Source: an uncultured Burkholderiales bacterium (GTDB lineage: Bacteria; Pseudomonadota; Gammaproteobacteria; Burkholderiales; Burkholderiaceae). Taken from it: a stretch of DNA of 6,150 bases. This document shows positions 1 to 5,638 of the stretch, piece by piece (the stretch's first letter is position 1; every line of letters begins with the position of its first letter). The notes below the pieces were generated by a model. It did no database searches. It was not told where the DNA came from and was given only the letters and a program-made list of their open reading frames with translations. Where the stretch lies: assembly GCA_937891045.1 (NCBI GenBank), contig CALBEV010000006.1, positions 1-6,150 on the forward strand, written 5' to 3'. A program made the translations under genes and the position numbers.

Positions 1-53
1 ATACCGGCCTGTCACGCCGGGGGTCGCGGGTTCGAGTCCCGTCCACTCCGCCA
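1..53 (+). tRNA. tRNA-Asp (anticodon GTC), 5' part cut off by the window edge
   Basis: This is the 3' two thirds of a tRNA. The anticodon arm has a 5-bp stem (4-8 with 16-20) around the 7-base loop at 9-15, with anticodon GTC at 11-13, which reads Asp codons. The T arm follows: stem 26-30 with 38-42 (one G-T wobble) around the loop TTCGAGT at 31-37. The 3' acceptor strand is 43-49, the discriminator base is G50, and CCA is encoded at 51-53. The D arm and the 5' acceptor strand lie outside the window. The missing 5' strand should begin GGAGTGG to pair with the visible acceptor strand. In many Burkholderiales a tRNA-Val gene precedes tRNA-Asp, but that cannot be seen here. Confidence 0.96.
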
Positions 54-59
54 AACCTA

Positions 60-87
60 AAAACGCGCCTTCGGGTGCGTTTTTTTT
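60..87 (+). terminator. Rho-independent terminator of the tRNA-Asp transcript
   Basis: A 7-bp stem, ACGCGCC (63-69) with GGTGCGT (74-80, one G-T pair), closes a TTCG tetraloop (70-73). An unbroken T run follows to base 87. The AAA before the stem can pair with the first Ts, so the hairpin could also act weakly on the opposite strand. It lies 10 bases after the tRNA CCA, the expected place for terminating a tRNA transcript. The BMP-family gene starts only 41 bases after it. Confidence 0.9.
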
Positions 88-118
88 CATCACTGTTGCC
101 GCCCTTTGGGGCCATGTC

Positions 119-124
119 GAGGAA
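119..124 (+). promoter_or_regulatory. Ribosome binding site that sets the start of the BMP-family gene
   Basis: GAGGAA lies 4 bases before ATG 129 (the GAGG core is 6 bases before it). Neither alternative start in frame, GTG 75 or ATG 114, has a purine-rich site at the right distance. GTG 75 also lies inside the tRNA terminator stem. This site therefore favours ATG 129. Confidence 0.75.
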
Positions 125-128
125 CACC

Positions 129-1250
129 ATGTACAAAAACCTCATCGCAGCGCTGTTCGCGGTTGCTTTGTTTTCATCCACCGCCATCGGTCAGACGCAA
201 CCATCTGCCAACATCAAATCGCCCCCTCAAGCGTCAAGCCAAAAGCCCTTGAAGGTTGGCTTTGTGTATGTCACACCAAGATTGCCCAGCGGCTGGGTGC
301 ACCAACATGAATTGGGACGCCTCAGCTTGGAAGAGCAACTCAATCAGCAAGGCTTCAAAGTGCAAACCCAGTTTGTGGAAAACGTGGCCGAAGGCCCGGA
401 CGCCGAACGCGTGATTCGCGACATGGCCAAGCAAGGCGTGGGTCTGATCTTCACGCCCAGCTTTGGCTACATGGAGCCCACGATGAAAGTGGCGGCCGAG
501 TTCCCCAGCGTGAAATTCGAATCCATCACGGGCTACAAAACAGCGCCCAATGTGGCAGCCGCCAACGCCCGTTATTACGAAGGCCGATTCTTGGCAGGCA
601 TTGCCGCTGGGCGGCTCAGCAAGACCGGTGTGGCCGGTTATGTGGCGAGTTTTCCCATTCCTGAAGTGGTGCAGGGCATCAACGCCTTTGCCCTGGGCAT
701 GCGTTACGTCAACCCGAAAGCCCAAGTGAAATTGGTTTGGCTCGACACCTGGTTTGATCCCGTGCGTGAGCGCGAGGCCGCCATGAGTTTGATGAACCAA
801 CAAGCCGATGTGCTGGCGTTTCACACGGCGTCTGACGCGGTGATGGTGGCTGCGCAAGAGCGCGGAAAAATGGCCGTTGCTTACCACTCGGACATGCGCC
901 ATGTGGCCCCGCAAGCGCAACTCTTGGCCATCACCCATCATTGGGGCCGCTACTACAGCGACCGTGCCAAAGCAGTGATTGAAGGGACCTGGCAAACCGG
1001 ATCGGTTTGGGGCGGGGTGCACGAAGGCATGATCAAGGTCGGCGACTTTGGCCCCAAGGTACCGAAAAAAGTGCAAACCGAAATCCTGCGTTTGCAACGG
1101 GCTGTTGGCAAAGGCAGTTTGCTGCCGTTCACCGGACCCATTTTGGACAACCAAGACCAGGTGATTTTGGCCAAGGGACAGACCCTGTCTGACGAGCAAA
1201 TCATGGGAATGAAATTCTTGGTGCAAGGTGTGCAAGGCAGCTTGCCTTGA
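129..1250 (+). CDS. BMP-family (Med/PnrA-like) periplasmic substrate-binding protein
   Basis: A 373-residue exported solute-binding protein of the BMP family (basic membrane protein, PF02608 type). Members capture purine nucleosides or related solutes for an ABC importer. Residues 1-21 look like a Sec signal peptide: Lys3, a hydrophobic core at about 5-16, and an AIG|Q cleavage site after Gly21. There is no lipobox cysteine, so it should be a soluble periplasmic protein rather than a lipoprotein. A Gln/Ser/Pro-rich stretch leads into the two-lobed domain at about residues 41-330. It opens with the strand LKVGFVYVTP and contains the family-like segments YYEGRFLAGIAAG (149-161) and VAGYVASFPIPEV (168-180). 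The length is usual for the family. ATG 129 was chosen for its GAGGAA site. No permease or ATPase gene lies next to it, so the partner transporter, if any, is encoded elsewhere. The substrate cannot be told from sequence alone. I see no clear promoter in the 41 bases after the tRNA terminator, and no hairpin terminator after the gene. Confidence 0.88.
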   Translation: MYKNLIAALFAVALFSSTAIGQTQPSANIKSPPQASSQKPLKVGFVYVTPRLPSGWVHQHELGRLSLEEQLNQQGFKVQTQFVENVAEGPDAERVIRDMAKQGVGLIFTPSFGYMEPTMKVAAEFPSVKFESITGYKTAPNVAAANARYYEGRFLAGIAAGRLSKTGVAGYVASFPIPEVVQGINAFALGMRYVNPKAQVKLVWLDTWFDPVREREAAMSLMNQQADVLAFHTASDAVMVAAQERGKMAVAYHSDMRHVAPQAQLLAITHHWGRYYSDRAKAVIEGTWQTGSVWGGVHEGMIKVGDFGPKVPKKVQTEILRLQRAVGKGSLLPFTGPILDNQDQVILAKGQTLSDEQIMGMKFLVQGVQGSLP

Positions 1251-1311
1251 GTCCCCAAGCTGCAAGGCCATCGTACGTTTCTTGCGCTGCTGAGCTTGCA
1301 ACGCCATTGCC

Positions 1312-1337
1312 TACAATCTGGGCATTCCAAAAAAGGG
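1312..1337 (+). promoter_or_regulatory. Possible -10 element and ribosome binding site before dcd
   Basis: TACAAT at 1312-1317 matches the sigma-70 -10 consensus at five of six positions. It would place a transcript start near 1324, about 21 bases before the dcd ATG. No convincing -35 hexamer lies 16-18 bases upstream: TTGCAA at 1296 is too close (10 bases) and TTGCGC at 1282 too far (24 bases). AAAGGG at 1332-1337 is a fair ribosome binding site, 7 bases before ATG 1345. If real, the promoter would let dcd be transcribed apart from the upstream gene. Confidence 0.4.
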
Positions 1338-1344
1338 CAGTGGC

Positions 1345-1914
1345 ATGAGCATCAAAAGCGACAAATGGATTCGCCGCATGGCAGAACAGCACGGCATGAT
1401 CGAACCTTTCGAGCCGGGGCAAATTCGCCAAGACGCCGAAGGCCAAAAAATCGTCAGCTACGGCACCAGCAGCTATGGTTACGACATCCGCTGCGCCCCC
1501 GAGTTCAAGGTGTTCACCAACATCTACAGCACCGTGGTGGACCCGAAAAATTTCGACCCCAAAAGTTTTGTCGACATCGAAGCCGATGTGTGCATCATCC
1601 CGCCCAACAGTTTTGCGCTGGCCCGCACCCTCGAGTACTTCCGCATCCCGCGCAATGTGCTCACCATCTGCTTGGGCAAAAGCACTTATGCGCGTTGCGG
1701 CATCATCGTCAATGTCACGCCCTTCGAGCCCGAATGGGAAGGCTATGTGACCCTGGAGTTCTCCAACACCACACCGTTGCCTGCCAAAATTTACGCGGGT
1801 GAAGGCTGCGCCCAGGTCTTGTTCTTTGAAAGCGACGAGGTTTGCGAGACCAGCTACAAAGACCGTGGTGGCAAGTACCAGGGCCAAGTGGGCGTCACCC
1901 TGCCCAAGGCTTGA
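1345..1914 (+). CDS. dcd: dCTP deaminase
   Basis: A cytoplasmic homotrimeric enzyme that deaminates dCTP to dUTP, feeding dUMP and hence dTTP synthesis. Its 189 residues match the family length (E. coli Dcd is 193). The signature block [20 protein letters not shown] (111-130) carries the conserved Arg117, equivalent to E. coli Arg115. It is followed by VTLEFSN (135-141), whose Glu138 is the expected general base. The tail [14 protein letters not shown] (170-183) is the nucleotide-closing C-terminal segment. The loop between the Arg and the Glu is two residues shorter than in E. coli Dcd and lacks its HRID segment. I recall the same form from Pseudomonas and many Burkholderiales, so I read it as a normal subtype, not damage. 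Dcd proteins may be deaminase only or bifunctional with dUTPase activity. Deaminase only is the default reading here. ATG 1345 has an upstream AAAGGG and gives the [12 protein letters not shown] start typical of this subtype. Confidence 0.96.
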   Translation: MSIKSDKWIRRMAEQHGMIEPFEPGQIRQDAEGQKIVSYGTSSYGYDIRCAPEFKVFTNIYSTVVDPKNFDPKSFVDIEADVCIIPPNSFALARTLEYFRIPRNVLTICLGKSTYARCGIIVNVTPFEPEWEGYVTLEFSNTTPLPAKIYAGEGCAQVLFFESDEVCETSYKDRGGKYQGQVGVTLPKA

Positions 1915-1987
1915 TGATGGGTTCTGACGCCGCTTGAACGTCCCTAAAACCCCTTCTTTTCCGGGACTCAGGGCCGTCAGCCCAGAG

Positions 1988-1996
1988 TGCGACAAT
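1988..1996 (+). promoter_or_regulatory. Possible extended -10 promoter element of the helicase gene
   Basis: TGCGACAAT has the TG-N-hexamer layout of an extended -10, with the hexamer GACAAT at 1991-1996 (four of six consensus bases). No -35 is evident 16-18 bases upstream, which an extended -10 can tolerate. Transcription would start near 2003, only about 5 bases before ATG 2008, and no Shine-Dalgarno sequence precedes that ATG. If the element is real, the mRNA is nearly leaderless. Confidence 0.4.
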
Positions 1997-2007
1997 CAGC
2001 GCCACAT

Positions 2008-3423
2008 ATGAATTCATTCTCGCAATTGCAGTTGGCCCCCAGTTTGGCGAAAGCCGTCGCCGAAATGGGTTACGAATCCATGACGCCCATCCAAGCCCAA
2101 GCCATTCCCGTGGTGTTGTCGGGCCAAGACGTGATGGGTGCAGCGCAAACCGGCACCGGCAAAACCGCCGCGTTTTCCCTGCCACTGCTGCAACGCATGC
2201 TCAAGCATGAAAACACCTCCACCTCGCCAGCGCGTCATCCGGTGCGAGCCTTGGTGTTGCTGCCCACACGCGAGTTGGCCGACCAAGTGGCCCAGCAGGT
2301 CAAGATGTACGCCAAATACACCCAACTGCGCTCGGCCGTGGTGTTTGGTGGCATGGACATGAAGCCGCAAACCTTGGAACTCAAGCGAGGGGTTGAAGTG
2401 TTGGTGGCCACCCCCGGTCGTTTGCTGGATCACATCGAAGCCAAAAATGCGGTGCTGAACCAAGTGGAATATGTCGTCCTTGATGAAGCCGACCGCATGC
2501 TTGACATTGGCTTTTTGCCCGATTTGCAACGCATCCTGAGCTACCTGCCCAAGCAACGCACCACCTTGTTGTTCTCGGCCACGTTCTCGCCTGAAATCAG
2601 ACGCCTGGCTTCCAGCTACTTGCAAAACCCGGTCACCATCGAAGTGGCCCGACCCAACCAAACCGCCTCCACCGTCACCCAGTTGTTCTACAACGTGGCC
2701 GAAGACGACAAGCGCAACGCTTTGAAACAAATCGTGAAAGAGCGCGGCATCAGCCAAGCCTTTGTGTTTGTCAACAGCAAGCTGGGTTGCGCACGTTTGG
2801 CCCGGGCCTTGGACCGTGATGGTTTGCGCACGGCTGCGTTGCACGGCGACAAAAGCCAAGACGAGCGTTTGAAAGCCTTGGAGGCCTTTAAAAAAGGCGA
2901 TGTGGATTTGCTGATTTGCACCGATGTGGCTGCGCGTGGCTTGGACATCAAAGATGTGCCCGCCGTTTTCAACATCGACATCCCTTACAACGCCGAAGAC
3001 TACATCCACCGCATCGGCCGCACCGGCCGCGCGGGTGCCGAAGGTTTGGCAGTCAGTTTTGCAGCGCCCTCAGATGCACGCTTGGTCAGTGACATTGAAA
3101 AACTCACCAAGCAAAAAATTGAGTTGTTGGCGCTGGAATTCGCCGATGACAGGCCACGTGATCGCATGAACACGGGTCGCCGCCATTGGGACGAAGAAAA
3201 ACGCAACGACAAACGCGAAGAATCACCGCGTGAGTCCCGCAGCCGATTCACGCCCACCCCCAAAGCAGTGGACCCGTTTTTCGACAAGCCCTACGAAGAA
3301 ACGGCGGCTGATGCGGTGCCCAGCACCACGGTGGCTGCGCCCAGCACCGCACGGGGTATTTCGCCCAACATCAAACCCAAGCGCAAAGTGGCAGCGCTCT
3401 TCAAGACCACTGAAACCCTCTAA
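2008..3423 (+). CDS. rhlE: DEAD-box ATP-dependent RNA helicase, RhlE group
   Basis: A 471-residue cytoplasmic ATP-dependent RNA helicase that unwinds short RNA duplexes. RhlE-type enzymes act in ribosome assembly, RNA decay and cold growth. All core motifs are intact: Q motif GYESMTPIQ (21-29), motif I AQTGTGKT (46-53), Ia PTRELA (86-91), GG (114-115), Ib TPGR (135-138), II DEAD (159-162), III SAT (190-192), IV FVFVNSK (252-258), V TDVAARGLD (305-313) and VI HRIGRTGRAG (334-343). RecA lobe 1 spans about 1-205 and lobe 2 about 220-365. The tail (about 380-471) is a charged, probably disordered extension rich in Arg, Lys and Glu, with an Ala/Pro/Ser/Thr stretch at 436-450. It ends in a basic patch, KPKRKVAALF (457-466), which I recall from other proteobacterial RhlE proteins. 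ATG 2008 was preferred to in-frame GTG 1987 because it gives the usual short lead to the Q motif and because GTG 1987 overlaps the candidate -10. The exact paralogue (RhlE versus another DEAD-box subgroup) is less certain than the family. Its stop overlaps that of apaH on the other strand. Confidence 0.93.
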   Translation: MNSFSQLQLAPSLAKAVAEMGYESMTPIQAQAIPVVLSGQDVMGAAQTGTGKTAAFSLPLLQRMLKHENTSTSPARHPVRALVLLPTRELADQVAQQVKMYAKYTQLRSAVVFGGMDMKPQTLELKRGVEVLVATPGRLLDHIEAKNAVLNQVEYVVLDEADRMLDIGFLPDLQRILSYLPKQRTTLLFSATFSPEIRRLASSYLQNPVTIEVARPNQTASTVTQLFYNVAEDDKRNALKQIVKERGISQAFVFVNSKLGCARLARALDRDGLRTAALHGDKSQDERLKALEAFKKGDVDLLICTDVAARGLDIKDVPAVFNIDIPYNAEDYIHRIGRTGRAGAEGLAVSFAAPSDARLVSDIEKLTKQKIELLALEFADDRPRDRMNTGRRHWDEEKRNDKREESPRESRSRFTPTPKAVDPFFDKPYEETAADAVPSTTVAAPSTARGISPNIKPKRKVAALFKTTETL

Positions 3424-4256
3424 CTCGCCATTGTTTCATCAGGATCACATTCAACCTGCAAGCGTTGGTGCTGCCCCAGCCCTGAATCATCCAAGATCAA
3501 GGCGCTCAAGCAGCCTCCCCACACACAACCCGTGTCCAGTTCAATCACATCTTGCCGGTTCATGGCTTTGAGGGCCGACCAATGACCAAAGACCACCGTG
3601 TTTTGAATGGTTTGGCGAGCCGGTGCATCAAACCAAGGCACATAGCCAGCAGGCGCTTCATCCAAGCCTCGGTGGTGCATGAACTCCATCTCGCCAGCCG
3701 GTGTGCAAAACCGCAAACGGGTGAGCGCGTTGACGATGACGCGCAAGCGATCAATGCCGTGCAACTGGTCATCCCAGCTCGCAGGCAAATTGCCATACAT
3801 CTGTGGAATAAAGGCTTCCCAATCGTCGCTTTGCAAAACAGCTTCCACTTCAGCAGCCAGCTTCATGGTGTGCGCGGCACTCCATGTTGGCAAAACCCCT
3901 GCATGGACCATCAGCACCTTGCCGCGCTGCAACGCCAAAGATTGATGCCGCAGCCAATGTATCAATGGCGCTCGGTCGGGCGCTTGGAGGATGTCGTTGA
4001 CCGTGTCGCCCGACTTCAATCGGTGCACCCCCAAATGGAGGGCCAACAAATGCAAATCATGGTTGCCCAACAAGCACTGGGCACTGTGCCCCAAGGCCAT
4101 GAGACGCCGCAACACGCCCAGGTTGTCGGGTCCGCGGTTGACCAAATCGCCCAGCAAAAACAAAGTGTCTCGGCTGGGCGAGAACTGCAGTTTCTCCAGC
4201 AGTTTCCCCAAAGCTGCGTTGCAGCCTTGCACATCGCCAATCAAGTAAAGTGCCAT
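3420..4256 (-). CDS. apaH: Bis(5'-nucleosyl)-tetraphosphatase, symmetrical
   Basis: A cytoplasmic metallophosphatase that splits diadenosine tetraphosphate (Ap4A) symmetrically into two ADP. In E. coli the same enzyme also removes Np4-type caps from RNA 5' ends. The 278 residues match E. coli ApaH (280). Metal-binding motifs appear in order: GDVQGC (7-12), GDLVNRGP (36-43, the ApaH form of GDxxDRG), GNHD (64-67), VHAG with His118 (117-120) and FGHW with His225 (223-226). DTGCVWGG (241-248) is the C-terminal family signature. No key residue is missing. It starts at ATG 4256, giving the usual MALYLIGDVQG opening. No clear ribosome binding site precedes this start, but a possible promoter does. 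It is convergent and 4-base overlapping with the helicase gene, and divergent from the CNNM gene across 35 bp. In E. coli apaH sits with ksgA/apaG, so this arrangement differs. Confidence 0.96.
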   Translation of the reverse strand: MALYLIGDVQGCNAALGKLLEKLQFSPSRDTLFLLGDLVNRGPDNLGVLRRLMALGHSAQCLLGNHDLHLLALHLGVHRLKSGDTVNDILQAPDRAPLIHWLRHQSLALQRGKVLMVHAGVLPTWSAAHTMKLAAEVEAVLQSDDWEAFIPQMYGNLPASWDDQLHGIDRLRVIVNALTRLRFCTPAGEMEFMHHRGLDEAPAGYVPWFDAPARQTIQNTVVFGHWSALKAMNRQDVIELDTGCVWGGCLSALILDDSGLGQHQRLQVECDPDETMAS

Positions 4257-4262
4257 GGCAAG

Positions 4263-4293
4263 ATTGTCTTACATCGTTTGCAAAGGTTGTCAT
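4263..4293 (-). promoter_or_regulatory. Possible apaH promoter overlapping the start of the divergent gene
   Basis: On the minus strand, ATGACA (4293-4288, five of six -35 bases) lies 19 bases upstream of GACAAT (4268-4263, four of six -10 bases). The spacer is long but within the tolerated range. Transcription would start at about 4257-4256, essentially at the apaH ATG, so the message would be leaderless. The -35 covers the start codon of the divergent membrane-protein gene (ATG 4292). The call rests on two imperfect hexamers only. Confidence 0.33.
4282..4286 (+). promoter_or_regulatory. Ribosome binding site that sets the start of the CNNM gene
   Basis: AAAGG lies 5 bases before ATG 4292. 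The other in-frame start, GTG 4250, would overlap the apaH coding region and add 14 residues, including a Cys and charged residues, before the first membrane segment. This site therefore favours ATG 4292. Confidence 0.7.
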
Positions 4294-5623
4294 GGATTTG
4301 CTGCTGATTTTTTTCCTCACCTTGCTCAATGGTTTGTTCGCCATGTCCGAAATGGCCTTGGCTTCCAGCCGCAAAGCCTTGTTGGTGAGCTTGGAGAATG
4401 CAGGCGCCACTGGCGCCCACGCTGCCTTGGAATTGCAAAAACAACCCACCCAGTTTTTGTCCACGATTCAAATTGGCATCACCACCTTGGGGGTGCTCAA
4501 CGGCATCATTGGTGAGGCTGCGTTCAGTGCGGATGTGGCTGCTTGGTTCATGCAGATGGGCTTGCTTGAAGGCGCCTCTCAAATTTTGGCCACCTTGACC
4601 GTGGTGACCATCATCACGCTCAACACCATTTTGTTTGGCGAGTTGGTGCCCAAACGAATTGGACAAATTTACCCAGAAACTGCCGCCAGATTGACCGCCC
4701 CAGCCATGTACGCCTTGTCTGTGATGGCGCGGCCACTGGTGCACTTGTTGTCCATCAGCACCACCGGAATTTTGCATTTGTTCCGAATTGACATGAAGCA
4801 AGTCAGGCAAGTGACCGAAGAAGAAATCACCGCGAGTTTGGTGGAAGGTGTGGATGCTGGTTTGATTGAACAACACGAGCACCAAATGGTGAAAAACGTG
4901 TTTCACTTGGACGAGCGCACCTTGGCTTCGTTGATGGTGCCGCGCACAGACATCGTATGGCTGGAGGCCACCTTGGGCGTACAAGAGGCCATGCAGCAAC
5001 TGCAAGGCCAGGCCACGCATTCTTGGTACCCGGTTTGCCGGGGCAGTTTGGATGATGTGGTGGGCATGGTCAGCATGGCCAGTTTGCTGGCCCATTACAA
5101 CAGTCCAGACAGCCTGGAGAGTTGGGCCGAACCTGCAGCCTTTGTGCCGGAGACCCTGACCGGATTGGACTTGCTGGCGCAATTTCGCCGACCGCACAAC
5201 ACCTCGCCTGGCCATCAAGCCGCGGTCAGTGGTCGCATGGTCTTGGTGGTGGACGAGTATGGTGTGGTGCAAGGCATCATGACGCCACGCGATTTGTTGG
5301 AAGCCATCACCGGCGAGTTGGTGCAAACCACCTTGCCGCAAGAAGCCTGGGCCGTGCAACGCGAGGATGGCAGTTGGCTGCTCGACGGCATGATGCCGGT
5401 GCAAGAACTCAAGTCGCGTTTGGAGTTGCACGAACTGCCAGAGGAAGACCGAGGTTTGTACAACACCCTGGCTGGCTTGATCATGATGATCTCAGGCCAA
5501 TTGCCCAAAGAAGGCGAGCACGTGTCCGCGCTGGGGTGGCGTTTTGAAGTGGTGGATTTGGATGGACGCCGCATTGACAAGGTGTTGGCTTCTCGCTTGC
5601 CAACGCCGGATAGCGACTCATAA
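4292..5623 (+). CDS. CNNM/CBS/CorC_HlyC-domain membrane transporter (YtfL/PaeA-like, formerly 'hemolysin family')
   Basis: A 443-residue inner-membrane protein of the CNNM (DUF21, UPF0053) family. Relatives export Mg2+ (bacterial CorC, MpfA) or polyamines (Salmonella PaeA, the YtfL orthologue). The older name 'hemolysin' is misleading. The N-terminal CNNM domain (about 1-190) has hydrophobic segments near 2-18, 55-78, 97-118 and 135-158. It carries the family segments MSEMALASSRKALL (18-31) and FGELVPKRIG (115-124), the latter containing the Pro-Lys helix motif. A tandem CBS pair follows at about 213-340, including MVPRTD (215-220) and VVDEYGVVQGIMTPRDLLEA (319-338). It probably binds adenine nucleotides. 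The CorC_HlyC domain is at about 350-437, with ALGWRFEVVDLDGRRIDKVL (413-432). From memory, segment order and wording follow E. coli YtfL closely, which points to the PaeA-type branch. Substrate (Mg2+, Co2+ or polyamine) cannot be decided here. ATG 4292 has a good AAAGG site. It is divergent from apaH and convergent with the repeat-protein gene 15 bp downstream. I see no strong terminator in that gap. Confidence 0.92.
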   Translation: MDLLLIFFLTLLNGLFAMSEMALASSRKALLVSLENAGATGAHAALELQKQPTQFLSTIQIGITTLGVLNGIIGEAAFSADVAAWFMQMGLLEGASQILATLTVVTIITLNTILFGELVPKRIGQIYPETAARLTAPAMYALSVMARPLVHLLSISTTGILHLFRIDMKQVRQVTEEEITASLVEGVDAGLIEQHEHQMVKNVFHLDERTLASLMVPRTDIVWLEATLGVQEAMQQLQGQATHSWYPVCRGSLDDVVGMVSMASLLAHYNSPDSLESWAEPAAFVPETLTGLDLLAQFRRPHNTSPGHQAAVSGRMVLVVDEYGVVQGIMTPRDLLEAITGELVQTTLPQEAWAVQREDGSWLLDGMMPVQELKSRLELHELPEEDRGLYNTLAGLIMMISGQLPKEGEHVSALGWRFEVVDLDGRRIDKVLASRLPTPDSDS

Positions 5624-5638
5624 GCACCGATGCAAGCT

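Noticed and set aside
36..87. tRNA-Asp 3' end as a mobile-element attachment site
   Set aside because: No integrase, no second copy of the tRNA 3' end in the window, and the genes downstream look like ordinary chromosomal genes of the same composition.
75..128. In-frame upstream starts GTG 75 and ATG 114 for the BMP-family gene
   Set aside because: GTG 75 lies within the tRNA terminator stem, and neither has a ribosome binding site. ATG 129 has GAGGAA at the right distance and gives a clean signal peptide.
234..1307. Long minus-strand open frame (357 codons) opposite the BMP-family gene, and similar ones at 2014-3009 and 4241-5431
   Set aside because: All lie antisense to well-supported genes, their translations are His/Gln/Gly-rich without recognisable domains, and their openness follows from the heavy TTG and CAA codon use of the sense genes.
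1924..1980. Nested inverted repeat between dcd and the helicase gene (CTGACG 1924-1929 with CGTCAG 1975-1980; GTCCC 1940-1944 with GGGAC 1963-1967)
   Set aside because: The stems are short (6 and 5 bp), separated by unpaired arms and a loop of 18 bases, with no T run after them. This can arise by chance, so I do not call it a terminator or regulatory structure.
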